The notes under the pieces: model-generated
Seen by the model: the letters and a program-made list of their open reading frames with translations, nothing else
What the model was told of the DNA's origin: nothing
The model's database searches: none
Made by a program: the position numbers and the translations under genes
Shown here: one piece after another, positions 17,807-27,859 of the stretch
Numbering within the stretch: position 1 is the first letter of the stretch
How the letters are laid out: the number at the start of each line of letters is the position of its first letter
NCBI RefSeq assembly: GCF_001456355.1
Contig: NZ_CP010271.1
Coordinates: forward strand, 3,906,001-3,970,000
Direction: 5' to 3'
Length of the DNA stretch: 64,000 nucleotides
From: Mycobacteroides saopaulense
Lineage (GTDB): Bacteria; Actinomycetota; Actinomycetes; Mycobacteriales; Mycobacteriaceae

Positions 17807-19318
17807 ATGGTGTCTCGAGCCGATGAACGATCGCCGGTAGAGACTGTCACCGGCACCTCAGACTTCGTCGTCGTCGCCAACCGGCTCCCCATCGATTTGG
17901 TGAAGCTGCCCGACGGCTCCACCACCTGGAAGCGCAGCCCGGGTGGGCTCGTCACCGCCATGGAACCGCTGTTGCGCAAGCGCCGCGGCGCCTGGGTGGG
18001 CTGGCCCGGTGTCCCCGATACCGACGTCGAACCGGTCTCCGAGGACGACATGATCCTCTATTCGGTACGGCTCTCCACCGAAGAAGTCGCCGAATACTAC
18101 GAGGGCTTCTCCAACGCCACCCTGTGGCCGCTGTACCACGATGTGATCGTCAAGCCGGAGTATCACCGGGAGTGGTGGCAGGCGTACGTCGATGTGAACC
18201 GCAAGTTCGCGGAGGCGACGGCAGCGGTCGCGGCGCAAGGTGCGACGGTCTGGGTGCAGGACTACCAGCTGCAGCTGGTACCCAAGATGCTCCGCATGCT
18301 GCGCCCCGACCTGACGATCGGCTTCTTCCTGCACATTCCGTTCCCGCCCGTCGAGCTGTTCATGCAGATGCCGTGGCGCACCGAGATCGTCGACGGCTTG
18401 TTGGGTGCCGACCTCATCGGATTCCACCTTGCCGGTGGTGCCCAGAACTTCATGTACCTGGCACGACGACTGGTGGGCGCCAGTACATCTCGTGCATCGA
18501 TCGGCGTGCGCTCCCGGTTCGGTGAGATCCGGGTGGGCTTCCGCACGGTGAAGGTGGGCGCATTCCCCATCTCCATCGACTCGACGCAGCTCGACAGCGT
18601 GTCCCGCAGCAAGCAGGTCCGCCAGCGCGCCAAAGAGATTCGCGCCGAGCTCGGTGGTCCGCGCAAGATCCTGTTGGGTGTAGACCGGCTCGATTACACC
18701 AAGGGCATCGATATCCGGCTGCGCGCCTATGAAGAGCTGCTCGCCGAGGGCCGCGCCAGCCGCGACGACACTGTCTTCGTCCAGCTCGCCACTCCCAGTC
18801 GAGAACGCGTGGACAGCTACAAGAAGATGCGCGGAGACGTGGAACAGCAGGTGGGCCACATCAACGGGGAGTTCGGCGAGGTCGGACACCCTGTGGTGCA
18901 CTACCTACATCGGCCGGTGCCGCGTGAGGACCTCATCGCCTTCTTCGTCGCGGCCGACGTCATGTTGGTGACACCCCTGCGCGACGGCATGAATCTCGTG
19001 GCCAAGGAGTACGTCGCCTGCCGCAGCGACCTGGGCGGCTCGCTGGTGCTCTCCGAATTCACCGGCGCCGCAGCGGAATTGCGACAGTCTTACCTGGTAA
19101 ATCCGCACGATATCGACGGGGTGAAGGACGGTATCGAGTCGGCACTCAACCAGACCCCCGAAGAGGGGCGGCGCCGGATGCGGGCGCTACGTCGACAGGT
19201 GCTCGCCCACGATGTGGATCGGTGGGCGCGTGCGTTCCTGGAGGCGTTGTCGACGCCGGCCACCGGCGAATCAATCGCCCCGGAGCAGCCCGCAGTCCTG
19301 GGCGGCGAGCCGCTTTAA
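17807..19318 (+). CDS. otsA: Alpha,alpha-trehalose-phosphate synthase
   Basis: The enzyme joins a nucleotide-activated glucose with glucose 6-phosphate to give trehalose 6-phosphate. Trehalose is the sugar of the mycobacterial trehalose mycolates. The 503-residue GT20 protein has the N-terminal glucose-6-phosphate region [10 protein letters not shown], the [11 protein letters not shown] segment and the nucleotide-sugar loop [11 protein letters not shown], and [10 protein letters not shown] near the C-terminus. It corresponds to Rv3490. Its TAA is interlocked with the stop of the convergent Mce-associated gene (TTAA, 19315-19318). Confidence 0.96.
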   Translation: MVSRADERSPVETVTGTSDFVVVANRLPIDLVKLPDGSTTWKRSPGGLVTAMEPLLRKRRGAWVGWPGVPDTDVEPVSEDDMILYSVRLSTEEVAEYYEGFSNATLWPLYHDVIVKPEYHREWWQAYVDVNRKFAEATAAVAAQGATVWVQDYQLQLVPKMLRMLRPDLTIGFFLHIPFPPVELFMQMPWRTEIVDGLLGADLIGFHLAGGAQNFMYLARRLVGASTSRASIGVRSRFGEIRVGFRTVKVGAFPISIDSTQLDSVSRSKQVRQRAKEIRAELGGPRKILLGVDRLDYTKGIDIRLRAYEELLAEGRASRDDTVFVQLATPSRERVDSYKKMRGDVEQQVGHINGEFGEVGHPVVHYLHRPVPREDLIAFFVAADVMLVTPLRDGMNLVAKEYVACRSDLGGSLVLSEFTGAAAELRQSYLVNPHDIDGVKDGIESALNQTPEEGRRRMRALRRQVLAHDVDRWARAFLEALSTPATGESIAPEQPAVLGGEPL

Positions 19319-19797
19319 AGCGGCGTGATGTAGGAGATCAACCATTTGTCTCCCACCCGCGTGTAGTCCACCTGGATCGATGACGAGTCGTACACCGGGG
19401 TGCGCGACTGGTCGGTGATGGTGCGATTCATATAGACCACTACCTGCGCCGAGTCGCGATGTGCGGCAATGATTCCGGTGCCCACAACACTGGTCTGGCT
19501 GACAATCTTGCGTTGTTTGGCCTGCGGGATGATCTCCCGGTTGGCCTTGTCTTCGAATTCACGCCGGTACTCGGGGGTCAGTCCGGCGTACTGCTCGTCG
19601 AGGCTGCGCTCGACGGTCTGGTAGTCGTATCCGAAGATGCTGCCGACCTGCTTACCGGCCTGCTTGATGAGCGTCTCTCCCGCAGCCCGGCTGGCCATCG
19701 TGTCGACCCTGTGCCAGTACATTCCGCCGGCCACAGCAGACAATCCCACCACGGCGCACACCACAATCGCGACGAAAACTCTTGTCAGCCAGCGCAT
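19315..19797 (-). CDS. Mce4-associated membrane protein (Rv3492c-like)
   Basis: The 160-residue protein has one N-terminal membrane anchor and an outside alpha+beta domain ending [17 protein letters not shown], the NTF2-like fold of Mce-associated (Mam) proteins. Mam proteins stabilise Mce transporters. I chose ATG 19797, which overlaps the upstream stop as TGATG and gives exactly the length of Rv3492c; an ATG seven codons earlier also exists. It is the last gene of the mce4 operon. Confidence 0.88.
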   Translation of the reverse strand: MRWLTRVFVAIVVCAVVGLSAVAGGMYWHRVDTMASRAAGETLIKQAGKQVGSIFGYDYQTVERSLDEQYAGLTPEYRREFEDKANREIIPQAKQRKIVSQTSVVGTGIIAAHRDSAQVVVYMNRTITDQSRTPVYDSSSIQVDYTRVGDKWLISYITPL

Positions 19798-20474
19798 CAG
19801 CTCTGCCCGTCCGGCCACCGCAGGTCATAGGCGGTCATATTGCCCTGCTGATCCTCGGCGACGATCATCCGCATGCGATACGACTTGGAGGGCTCGTTGA
19901 CTCCCGAATCCGCGTTGGTCAGCGTCACACGCGCGGAGATGAGTATCGACGCCTTCTTGCTCACCTCGTCGACACTCTCCAAGCTCGCCTTCTTGATCAC
20001 CACCTCGGAGCTGGTGCCGGTTTGGTGATACAGCGCCTTGAGATTGGCGGTGTTGTCGGGGTTGAACGTGCCCCGCAGCGGCCCACTGGTGCTGTTGACG
20101 AACTGGTCGACGTTTTTGTCGATGCTGTCCGGGCTGTAGGTCATCATGTTCGTCACCGACTGCACTGCGGTATCCACGAAACGCTGATCGCGCGCGGCCC
20201 GAAGATCGTCGTTGTGCTGAGCACGTCCCATCAGGGCCAAAGCCACCCCTAATGCGCCGATGAGCACCACCGCGAGCACCGCCGCCACCCTCAGCACGCC
20301 GCGCGTGTTGCCCGGTCGACGCGAATCGGCAACGGTGGGCTCGGGTTTCGACCGCAACTCGGTGCGGCCAAGCGACACACTGATCGGCTCGGCGCTGATC
20401 TCACCGGTCGGTCCCGCGGGCCGCGCCGCACGCCGACGCGCGGCCTGGGTCGGGCCCTTCGTCTCTTCGGTCAT
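19797..20474 (-). CDS. Mce4-associated membrane protein (Rv3493c-like)
   Basis: The 225-residue protein has a basic, disordered N-terminus (QAARRRAARPAG), one membrane segment near residues 65-85 and an outside domain starting DDLRAARDQRFVDTAVQSVT, typical of Mce-associated proteins. The ATG at 20474 overlaps the mce4F stop in ATGA. It matches Rv3493c in place and type. It likely supports Mce4 assembly at the membrane. Confidence 0.88.
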   Translation of the reverse strand: MTEETKGPTQAARRRAARPAGPTGEISAEPISVSLGRTELRSKPEPTVADSRRPGNTRGVLRVAAVLAVVLIGALGVALALMGRAQHNDDLRAARDQRFVDTAVQSVTNMMTYSPDSIDKNVDQFVNSTSGPLRGTFNPDNTANLKALYHQTGTSSEVVIKKASLESVDEVSKKASILISARVTLTNADSGVNEPSKSYRMRMIVAEDQQGNMTAYDLRWPDGQS

Positions 20475-21991
20475 ACCGGCTTCGGTCCCAGCATCAGATC
20501 TGCCCACGTCTCCGCCTCACTGCCGCGGTCCAGCGCGGGCGCGTACACACTCGGCTGATTGTTGGCGTCAAGAAACACACCATTCTTCGGATCATAGGCG
20601 CGTGCCGCCATCGGCTCTGATTTCGCCGCCGCCGGCATCACATCGCCACCGGCCGGCGGCGCTTCCGGAACGGGCGGGGGCAGCGTCGGCGTACCCGGGT
20701 CCGGCTCGGCACCCGGTGGAATATTGGGGAATTTGTTGGGCGGCAGGATATTCCGCGGATCCTCCACCGGTGTGCCGTATGGAACCGGCGGACCACGCCA
20801 CGGGTTGCTCCCGATCGGCACGTACCCGCGCGGGTCACGGCACAACTGGATGGTCGGCGCACGCTTGCCGGGGAATTCCTGGCACGGGTAGTTGCGCGCA
20901 CCGCGCACCGCACTGGGATCGTTCTGGGCGGTCTTGCAGTACATGTCCCTGGGCAGCTCGCGCAGGGTCTCGTCGGCCGGGGTACGCATCAGCGGGGCCG
21001 GCACGAAACCGGTCAGACACGGCGGCGGGTCACCCAGGTTCAACCGGAAGTCCAACTTCGCGCCCTCATCCATGGGTGCACCACCCGCCACGGTCAACAG
21101 CGCCGAGAACAGCGCGGGCAGGATCACCAGGGACTGCTCGATCGACTTGTTGTAGATGACGCCGACTCGACCCAAATTCGCCAGGCTGGCCGCCAGCACC
21201 GGGAACGACGGGCGGATACCCGCGAACAGCTCGGAGGCTTGCTCGGCGGCCCCCGGCGCCACCTTGAGGAACTGTCGCAGCTGCGGGTCGGCCTTGACGA
21301 AATGCTCCGTCAACGCCGCCAGGCTGGACACCGATCCGCGGATGTTGTCACCGCTGCGAATCTGGGCGTCGAGTAGCGGTCCCACCTGATCGATCAGTTT
21401 GGTCGTGCTGTCGTAGTTGCCATTGGCTTCCTGGATCAACAGCCGCGACGAGTCGATAAGCCGGGAAAGTTCCTGACCAGATCCGTTGAACGCCTTGAAC
21501 GCCTCGGCCAGCACCTCGCGCAGCCGGGTGTCCGCAACCGTGTTCACCAGACCGTCCGCCTGGCGCAGCAGGGTGGAGACATCGGTGGGGATGGAGGTGC
21601 GATCGGTGCCGATGACATCGCCCGACCGCAGGGTGCCGACGGCACCCGTGGGCGGCGGCGTCAGATCCACGTACTGCTCACCGATGGCCGACACGCTCTT
21701 GACGGCGGCCAGCACATTGCCCGGCACCTTCACGTTGTCGTTGAGCCGCATGTTCGCGGTGACTCCCTGCTGAGTCAGTTCGACATCGGTGACGCGGCCG
21801 ATCTGCACACCGCGGTAGGTGACATTCGCATTCTGGTAGAGGCCGCCGGTGGCGACGAACTGCGCCTTCACGTTGTGCTTTCCGATGCCGAGGGCCGTGG
21901 GCACTCTGAGGTAGAAGATCGCCATCAGCGCCACGCTGACCACCGTCACCGCCGCGAAGATCGCCAGCTGTATCTTGATCAGCCTTTCCAT
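20471..21991 (-). CDS. mce4F: Mce-family substrate-binding protein Mce4F
   Basis: The 506-residue protein has an N-terminal membrane anchor (KIQLAIFAAVTVVSVALMAIF), an MlaD/MCE domain with GLYQNANVTYRGVQIGRVTDVEL, and a helical stretch that builds the Mce tunnel. The C-terminus is Pro-rich and ends with a short acidic/Trp segment. Mce4 imports cholesterol. The ATG is chosen at 21991 because it overlaps the mce4E stop as TGATG. It matches Rv3494c. Confidence 0.94.
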   Translation of the reverse strand: MERLIKIQLAIFAAVTVVSVALMAIFYLRVPTALGIGKHNVKAQFVATGGLYQNANVTYRGVQIGRVTDVELTQQGVTANMRLNDNVKVPGNVLAAVKSVSAIGEQYVDLTPPPTGAVGTLRSGDVIGTDRTSIPTDVSTLLRQADGLVNTVADTRLREVLAEAFKAFNGSGQELSRLIDSSRLLIQEANGNYDSTTKLIDQVGPLLDAQIRSGDNIRGSVSSLAALTEHFVKADPQLRQFLKVAPGAAEQASELFAGIRPSFPVLAASLANLGRVGVIYNKSIEQSLVILPALFSALLTVAGGAPMDEGAKLDFRLNLGDPPPCLTGFVPAPLMRTPADETLRELPRDMYCKTAQNDPSAVRGARNYPCQEFPGKRAPTIQLCRDPRGYVPIGSNPWRGPPVPYGTPVEDPRNILPPNKFPNIPPGAEPDPGTPTLPPPVPEAPPAGGDVMPAAAKSEPMAARAYDPKNGVFLDANNQPSVYAPALDRGSEAETWADLMLGPKPV

Positions 21992-23157
21992 CAGCGACCA
22001 CCTCCCTGCGGCGCGGCGGGCGCAGGCAAGTCGAAGGGGCTGGTTTCCTTGCCGTTCAGGTTGGCCATGGATCCGATGAGCCATTCCGGCGGATTCACGA
22101 CGTCATTGAAGTGCTGCATGTTCGGGTCGAAGAACGACGTGGTGAAAAGCGTTTCGCCCAAACGCCGGGCGGTCAGATCGAACGTCACGAAGACGTTCAG
22201 GTAGTCGCCACGAACAGCGTTGCGCAGATACTTGGTGCTGAACGGGAAGGTGGGCAGCAGGTCGAGGCTGTCGATCAACACGTCTTTGTTCTCCGCGAGC
22301 GCCCGGACCACCGGGTATAGCCCCTTGAGATCGGCGACGATGTCTTCCTTGGTCGTCCGGAGCACCCGATCGGTGATCTTTGCGAGATTCCCCACCGAAC
22401 GGAACGCCTCGACGATGTTGGCGCGATTCTCGTTGAGCACCTTCAGCGCGGGTTCGATCGAATCAATCGCCCGCCCAAGGCTTTCCTTGTGTTCGGCCAG
22501 GACTCGCGAAAACTTGTCGATGCCCTCGATGGCCGAGACGATGTCGGCCCGCTGGGAGTTCAGTGAGGCGATCAGCGTGGCGAGCTTGGGCAGCACCTGG
22601 GTCAGATTTCCGGTGCGCCCCTTGAACAAGTTGTAGGTCTCATCGGTGATGTCCTGTATCGCACCGAGATTGCCCTTGTTGACCACAACGGACAACGCGG
22701 AGAGCACCTCTTCGGTGCTGGGGTACTTGCCGGTTCGACTCAACGGAATGGTGGCTCCGCCGGTCAGCCTGCCCACCGCGGGCTCGCCGGTGGGCGCGGC
22801 CAGCTCGATGTGCTGCGAGCCGAGGAGGCTGGTCTGAGCGACCTTGGCGACGGCGTTGGCCGGCAACTGCACCTCGGGCCCCAACGAGACCTTGACCCCG
22901 GCATACCACGAGCCATCGGGCTTTTGGAAGGCATCGATACCCGACACACTGCCCACCGTCACGTCGTCCACCATGACCGGAGAGTTCTGCGGCAGCGTGG
23001 TGACATCGGGCAGCTCGACGGTGATCGTGTAGGACCGCGATCCGTGCCCGGCCGTACCGGGCAGGTTCAACGAATTCAATCCGTTGAACTGACACCCACT
23101 TGCGACGACGGCGACCCCGACACCCATGGCCACGCCGCGCATTACCTTCCGGCTCAT
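21991..23157 (-). CDS. mce4E: Mce-family lipoprotein Mce4E (LprN)
   Basis: The 388-residue protein is the lipoprotein subunit of the Mce4 system: the signal sequence ends with the lipobox ASGC (Cys22), followed by the MlaD domain with DVTTLPQNSPVMVDDVTVGS. The helical region LVVNKGNLGAIQDITDE onward would contribute to the tunnel. It matches Rv3495c (lprN). The ATG overlaps the mce4D stop in ATGA (23154-23157). Confidence 0.94.
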   Translation of the reverse strand: MSRKVMRGVAMGVGVAVVASGCQFNGLNSLNLPGTAGHGSRSYTITVELPDVTTLPQNSPVMVDDVTVGSVSGIDAFQKPDGSWYAGVKVSLGPEVQLPANAVAKVAQTSLLGSQHIELAAPTGEPAVGRLTGGATIPLSRTGKYPSTEEVLSALSVVVNKGNLGAIQDITDETYNLFKGRTGNLTQVLPKLATLIASLNSQRADIVSAIEGIDKFSRVLAEHKESLGRAIDSIEPALKVLNENRANIVEAFRSVGNLAKITDRVLRTTKEDIVADLKGLYPVVRALAENKDVLIDSLDLLPTFPFSTKYLRNAVRGDYLNVFVTFDLTARRLGETLFTTSFFDPNMQHFNDVVNPPEWLIGSMANLNGKETSPFDLPAPAAPQGGGR

Positions 23158-24560
23158 CGCGGTCCTCCCGGAATCGGTGGCGGCGCAGCATCATCCGTGG
23201 TGACAGGGAAGCCCGGAGGTACCGGCCCCGGCTCCGCCGGCCGTAGCTCCGTACCCGGGGGCGGCGGCGCGTTGATCTCGTCGGGCCCGAGCATCAAGGA
23301 GCTCAAATCCTGCGAAGAGGGCTTCGGCGGTGGCGGTGCACCATTGGGCCGAACCCATACCAGATCCTCGCGGGGCGCCTCGGATTTCGCCTCGGTCTCC
23401 GGGGTGTCGTAGATGATCTGTCCCTTGTACGCCGAGATCTGGTTGATCGGATGCAGCAGGATCGGCGCGTAGTTGAAGGTCGCGCGACGCAGCACGGGCC
23501 CCATCCGTTCACGGCAGATCTCGGCCCGCTTCAGATACTCGGTCTTGGTGCCTGTTTCGAAGACACCACCGCAGATGAACTGCACCGGGTTGGCCAAGTT
23601 CGGAATCGAGAGCATGCCGTTCAGAGTTCCGGCCGCCGGGTTGTAGATGTTGTAGAAGTTGGCCAGACCGTTCGGTGCGACGTGCAAGATCTGTTCGACG
23701 TCGTCACTCTGGTCGGAGAAGATCTTCACGAAATCGCTCAGCTTGTTCACCGAATCGACGAGCGCAGAGTTGGTGTCTCCCAGGAAACCTCGTACGTCGG
23801 TGAGCGCCTGATTGAGTGCACCCAGGGTGGCACCCAGGTTCTCGGTGCTCGCCGCCAGCACCTTCGATACCGAGGCCAAATGGGTACTGAACTGCACGAT
23901 CTGCTCGTTGGAGTTCGCCAACGCATCCACCAGCACCTGCAGGTTCTTGATGGTGCCGAACAGGTCTGTGCGCGAGTCGCCGAGCCGCCCGGCGGCCTGC
24001 GAGAGCTCGCGCACGGCATTGCGGAACGAGTCACCGTTGCCGTCGAAGGTGCTTGCCGCCTGGTTGATGAAATCGCTTACCGGGCCCTTAGATTCGCCCT
24101 GCGGGCCCAAACTGTCGCTGAGCTTGGCCAGCTCGGTCTTGACCTCATCCCATTCGATCGGGACCGCGGTCTTGTCCAGCCCCAACGATGCCCCGTCGGC
24201 GAGCGCCTGCCCCTCTGTGTACGCCGGGGTCAGCTGAACGAACCTGGCGGTCACCAGATTCGGCGCCATGATGATCGCCTGCGCGCCCTCGGGCACCTTG
24301 AACGTGTCCGGCAACTCCATGGTGACCTTCACGTCACCCTCACGCGGCTCGACGGCGGTGATGCGACCTGCCTTCACGCCGAGAATCCGAACGTCATCGC
24401 CCGGGTACAACCCGACCGCCGACGCGAAATGCCCGACGATCTTGTAGGTTCCGCGGCTGGGCCACACCCAGTACAGCAGTCCACCCACGAGTGCCACCGC
24501 GAGCATCGCGAAGACGCCCTTCTGAATCCAGGGTCTGAGACGGTTCCCTTGTGTTGTCAT
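23154..24560 (-). CDS. mce4D: Mce-family protein Mce4D
   Basis: The 468-residue protein has an N-terminal anchor (about 14-33), the MlaD segment GLYPGDDVRILGVKAGRITA and a long coiled-helical region, then a Pro-rich C-terminus. It is a subunit of the cholesterol importer and corresponds to Rv3496c. Both ends overlap neighbouring genes by 4 bp (ATGA), so the mce4 genes are translationally coupled. Confidence 0.94.
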   Translation of the reverse strand: MTTQGNRLRPWIQKGVFAMLAVALVGGLLYWVWPSRGTYKIVGHFASAVGLYPGDDVRILGVKAGRITAVEPREGDVKVTMELPDTFKVPEGAQAIIMAPNLVTARFVQLTPAYTEGQALADGASLGLDKTAVPIEWDEVKTELAKLSDSLGPQGESKGPVSDFINQAASTFDGNGDSFRNAVRELSQAAGRLGDSRTDLFGTIKNLQVLVDALANSNEQIVQFSTHLASVSKVLAASTENLGATLGALNQALTDVRGFLGDTNSALVDSVNKLSDFVKIFSDQSDDVEQILHVAPNGLANFYNIYNPAAGTLNGMLSIPNLANPVQFICGGVFETGTKTEYLKRAEICRERMGPVLRRATFNYAPILLHPINQISAYKGQIIYDTPETEAKSEAPREDLVWVRPNGAPPPPKPSSQDLSSLMLGPDEINAPPPPGTELRPAEPGPVPPGFPVTTDDAAPPPIPGGPR

Positions 24561-25615
24561 GGCGATTTCGGCCTCATGACTTGGCGTTCACCGATCAGAC
24601 CGTTCAGGTAGTCGGAGAGGCTGGCCGGCAGCTTCCCGGGCTGGAAGTAGGTGTCGAACATGACGGCGGTCAGCGTCGCGGGCGGGAAACCGTAGACGTT
24701 GACGTGGAAGCCCGGCCCGGAGGACACGACCTCGCCCAGCGCCGTGCCGTATCCCGGAAGACGCTTGAGCGCCTCGCTGATGTGCGCCTTGCGGTCCAGC
24801 AGGTCATCGAGCACAAGGTTCAGCTTCTCCATGGTGGGCCGGAACTCCTGACGGTTGTCGGCCACGAATCCACTGATCTGCTGCGAGAGCCCCTGCACAC
24901 GATTGATCAGCTCACTGATCGCCAAGCGCCGCTCGTCGAGCGCGGCGAAGAGTTGGTTGCCATCGGTGACAAGCTTGTTCACCTGCCCGGCGCGCTCGGA
25001 GAGAATCCCGCTCACGGCCTTGGCGCGGTTCAGCAGCTGTTCGAGGGCCGCATCGCGGGCATTCAGTGTGCGCGAGAGGGAGGCGACGCCGTCCAGGGCA
25101 CCACGCAGCTGTGGGGTGGCATCACGCATCGCATCGGTGATGACCTGTAGCGATTGATCCAGCTGCGCCTTGTCTATCCCGCCCGCCGAGGCACCGAGGT
25201 CGCTCAGCGCGCTGTTGAGGGTGTACGGAGTCCTGGTGCGGCCCAAGGGAATCTCGGTGATACGACCCGCGCCGGCCGGCGTCACCGACAGCGACTTCTC
25301 ACCCAGCACGGTGGTGGTCCTGATCGCGGCCAACGATTGGTCGCCCAGGCGAATCGAACGATCGACGGTGAAGTTCACCCGAACTTGGTTGCCCGCCAAG
25401 GACACATCTTTGACCTGCCCCACCTTGATACCCGAGACAAAGACGTTGCCGCCCGGCTCGAGGCCTCCGGAGTCCGCGAAGTAGCCGGTGTATTGCTTGC
25501 CCTGCGGCCAGAACGGCAGTCCCGTGTAGCCGAACGCGACCAGTACCAGCATCGCCACCACGGCGATACCGAAGATTCCGGTCCGTACCGGATCTTTCTC
25601 CTGTATGTCACTCAT
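24557..25615 (-). CDS. mce4C: Mce-family protein Mce4C
   Basis: The 352-residue protein has an N-terminal anchor (GIFGIAVVAMLVLVAFGY), the MlaD region ADSGGLEPGGNVFVSGIKVG and the helical tunnel part. I chose ATG 25615 (MSDIQEKDP), which overlaps the mce4B stop by 8 bp; a start 14 codons earlier lies deep in mce4B. It corresponds to Rv3497c. Confidence 0.93.
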   Translation of the reverse strand: MSDIQEKDPVRTGIFGIAVVAMLVLVAFGYTGLPFWPQGKQYTGYFADSGGLEPGGNVFVSGIKVGQVKDVSLAGNQVRVNFTVDRSIRLGDQSLAAIRTTTVLGEKSLSVTPAGAGRITEIPLGRTRTPYTLNSALSDLGASAGGIDKAQLDQSLQVITDAMRDATPQLRGALDGVASLSRTLNARDAALEQLLNRAKAVSGILSERAGQVNKLVTDGNQLFAALDERRLAISELINRVQGLSQQISGFVADNRQEFRPTMEKLNLVLDDLLDRKAHISEALKRLPGYGTALGEVVSSGPGFHVNVYGFPPATLTAVMFDTYFQPGKLPASLSDYLNGLIGERQVMRPKSP

Positions 25616-26642
25616 TTTTGAAGGCACACCTGCCCTTCGACGGGTCGGGCGGTCCACCGAACGGGATCAGCCAGTCGGTTCCGACGGGCCCGTTGACCTT
25701 GATCCGGATGGAGCAGTAGTAGATGTTGAAGAACGATCCGTAGGCACCAAGCGCGTTGAGCCGCAGGTAGTTTTCGGCCAGGTTCTCCACCACGACGTTG
25801 ATGTCTGCCTTGCGCTCATCCATCCGGGTTGCCAGCTGGCGAGTCTGTTCGATGGTGCCCTTGATATACGGACGAGTGTCCTTGAGCACCGATTCCAGCG
25901 ATGAGGCCGTCGAGGCAAGCGGCGGCAGCGCTCCGGCGATGACATCGCGCTGTTCTGCCAGGCCGGAGACGAGCTGCTGCAACTGGTCGACGCTCGAGGA
26001 GAACTGGCTACTCTTCGAGTCCACGGTGCCGAGCACTTCGTTCAGGTGGTTGATCACATCGCCGATCAACTGGTCGCGTTCGGCCAAGCCCGAGGTGAAT
26101 GCGGATGTGTCACCCAATAATTGAGACAGCGTTCCACCCTGTCCCTGCAAGATCTGAATGAACGCGTTGCTGATCTCGTTGACCTTCGCGGCGTCGAATC
26201 CCTTGAGCACGGGCCGAAGTCCGCCCAGCAGCGCGTCCAGATCGAGAGCGGGCTGGGTGTGCTCCTTGTCGAGCGTTCCACCATCGGGCAGCTTGCGCAG
26301 CTCACCGGGGCCCGAGGTGATCTCCAGATACCGATCACCGACCAGGTTCTCGTACCTGATGATCGCGCGACTGGAGCTGTAAAGCTGATACTTCGAGTCG
26401 ACGTCGAAGGTGACTTCGACATTGTTGTCCTTCGTGAGCGCCACGTCCTTGACGCGCCCCACCGGCACACCGGCGATGCGCACCTTCTGCCCGGACCGCA
26501 GGTCGGAAGCCGTGGTGAATACCGCGTGATACCGCTTGCCGGCACCGAATCGGAACTCGCCGAAGGTGATGATCAGCCCGGCCGCCACCAACAGCATCAC
26601 CACGGTGAAGATGACGACCTTGAGCCGCGTCCCTGTGTTCAT
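25608..26642 (-). CDS. mce4B: Mce-family protein Mce4B
   Basis: The 344-residue protein has an N-terminal anchor (LKVVIFTVVMLLVAAGLIITF), the MlaD region TTASDLRSGQKVRIAGVPVG and the helical segment. It matches Rv3498c. It begins 2 bp after the mce4A stop and overlaps mce4C by 8 bp. Confidence 0.94.
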   Translation of the reverse strand: MNTGTRLKVVIFTVVMLLVAAGLIITFGEFRFGAGKRYHAVFTTASDLRSGQKVRIAGVPVGRVKDVALTKDNNVEVTFDVDSKYQLYSSSRAIIRYENLVGDRYLEITSGPGELRKLPDGGTLDKEHTQPALDLDALLGGLRPVLKGFDAAKVNEISNAFIQILQGQGGTLSQLLGDTSAFTSGLAERDQLIGDVINHLNEVLGTVDSKSSQFSSSVDQLQQLVSGLAEQRDVIAGALPPLASTASSLESVLKDTRPYIKGTIEQTRQLATRMDERKADINVVVENLAENYLRLNALGAYGSFFNIYYCSIRIKVNGPVGTDWLIPFGGPPDPSKGRCAFKNE

Positions 26643-26644
26643 CG

Positions 26645-27844
26645 CTAGAACTCACTTCGCTTCGCGAAGGCGCCGTTGTAGAGGTACTGCAGGGTATCCG
26701 GAGCGTTGACTTGCAGCTCCTCCAACGGCTTGTACGGGATGTACGCGTTGTCGGTCACCAGGAAGGGCGATCGGTACCACGACCCGTTCTGCGCCTTGGT
26801 GGGAATGTTCGGTAGGCCACGGCAATTGGGGCCACCGGAGCCATTCACGATGGGCAGACTGTCCGGATAGGTGTACACCGGTGCGCCCAGCGGAAAGCTG
26901 TTGCTCAGGAACAGGCCGGGACGAACTCCACCGATGAGCGGGGTGAAGGTCACCAACGCCTTGGAGATCGCCTGCAGTGTGCAGGGAATCTCGGGTGAGT
27001 ACCTACCGAGCAGAGTCGCGGGCGCCCGTAACCGCTGCAGCGCCGCGGTCAGATCCTTCTCGGCTGGAGCCAGCGTCTCGTATCCGTTGTTACCCAACCC
27101 AATTGCTGCGAGGAGCGTTGCCTTGAGGTCCTGCTGTTGGTCTACGACGGTACGGCTGAGCGGGGGCAGATTGTCGAGGATGCGCACGATGTTCGGTGCG
27201 GCATCGCCATAGATCTGCCCGACCTGTCCGGCCTTCTGGAAATCCTGTTGCAGGGTGGGGAGTTTGGGGTTGAGCTGGTCAAGGTACTGGTCGAGCTCGA
27301 CCAGCCCCTGTCCGAAGTTGTCCCCGTTACCGCGCAGCCCCTCGCCGACGGCGGTCAGGGTGGCGTTGAGATTGACCGGATCGATCTTGCCGAGCAACCG
27401 GGTCAGGTTCTCGAACACGGTGTTGACCTCGAGCGCCACCGCCTCGGCGGTCACCGTCGCGCCCGGCCTCAGCGATGAATCGGATGGCTGTTGCGGGGCA
27501 AGAAATTCCACTGACTTGGCGCCGAACACGGTGGTACCGGCGATGCGCACGGTCGCGTTCGACGGAATCATGCGCAGATCCTTGGCGTTGACCGCCAGCT
27601 CCAGCTTGGCTTGCTCGTTGGCATAGGAGATCGACGTCACCTTGCCGATCTGCAGACCGTGGAACTTGACCTTGCCGCCCTCCTCCATCACCAGCCCCGC
27701 GCGCGGGGAGACGACGGTAATGGGCTTGGTATCGGCGAAGGCGTCGTTGTACGCCAGGTAGGTCAACACAGTCAGCGCCACCAACACGGCGGCGAGCACC
27801 GTGCCGGCTAGCCGGACAGACCGGCGCGTGGACGTATCGGACAT
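26645..27844 (-). CDS. mce4A: Mce-family protein Mce4A
   Basis: The 399-residue protein is the first Mce subunit of the operon. It has an anchor at about 10-30, the MlaD region SPRAGLVMEEGGKVKFHGLQ and a helical tunnel region, and matches Rv3499c (400 aa). Mce4A forms part of the periplasmic tube that carries cholesterol to the YrbE4 permease. It begins 15 bp after yrbE4B. Confidence 0.95.
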   Translation of the reverse strand: MSDTSTRRSVRLAGTVLAAVLVALTVLTYLAYNDAFADTKPITVVSPRAGLVMEEGGKVKFHGLQIGKVTSISYANEQAKLELAVNAKDLRMIPSNATVRIAGTTVFGAKSVEFLAPQQPSDSSLRPGATVTAEAVALEVNTVFENLTRLLGKIDPVNLNATLTAVGEGLRGNGDNFGQGLVELDQYLDQLNPKLPTLQQDFQKAGQVGQIYGDAAPNIVRILDNLPPLSRTVVDQQQDLKATLLAAIGLGNNGYETLAPAEKDLTAALQRLRAPATLLGRYSPEIPCTLQAISKALVTFTPLIGGVRPGLFLSNSFPLGAPVYTYPDSLPIVNGSGGPNCRGLPNIPTKAQNGSWYRSPFLVTDNAYIPYKPLEELQVNAPDTLQYLYNGAFAKRSEF

Positions 27845-27859
27845 CTCCTTCCTTATCCC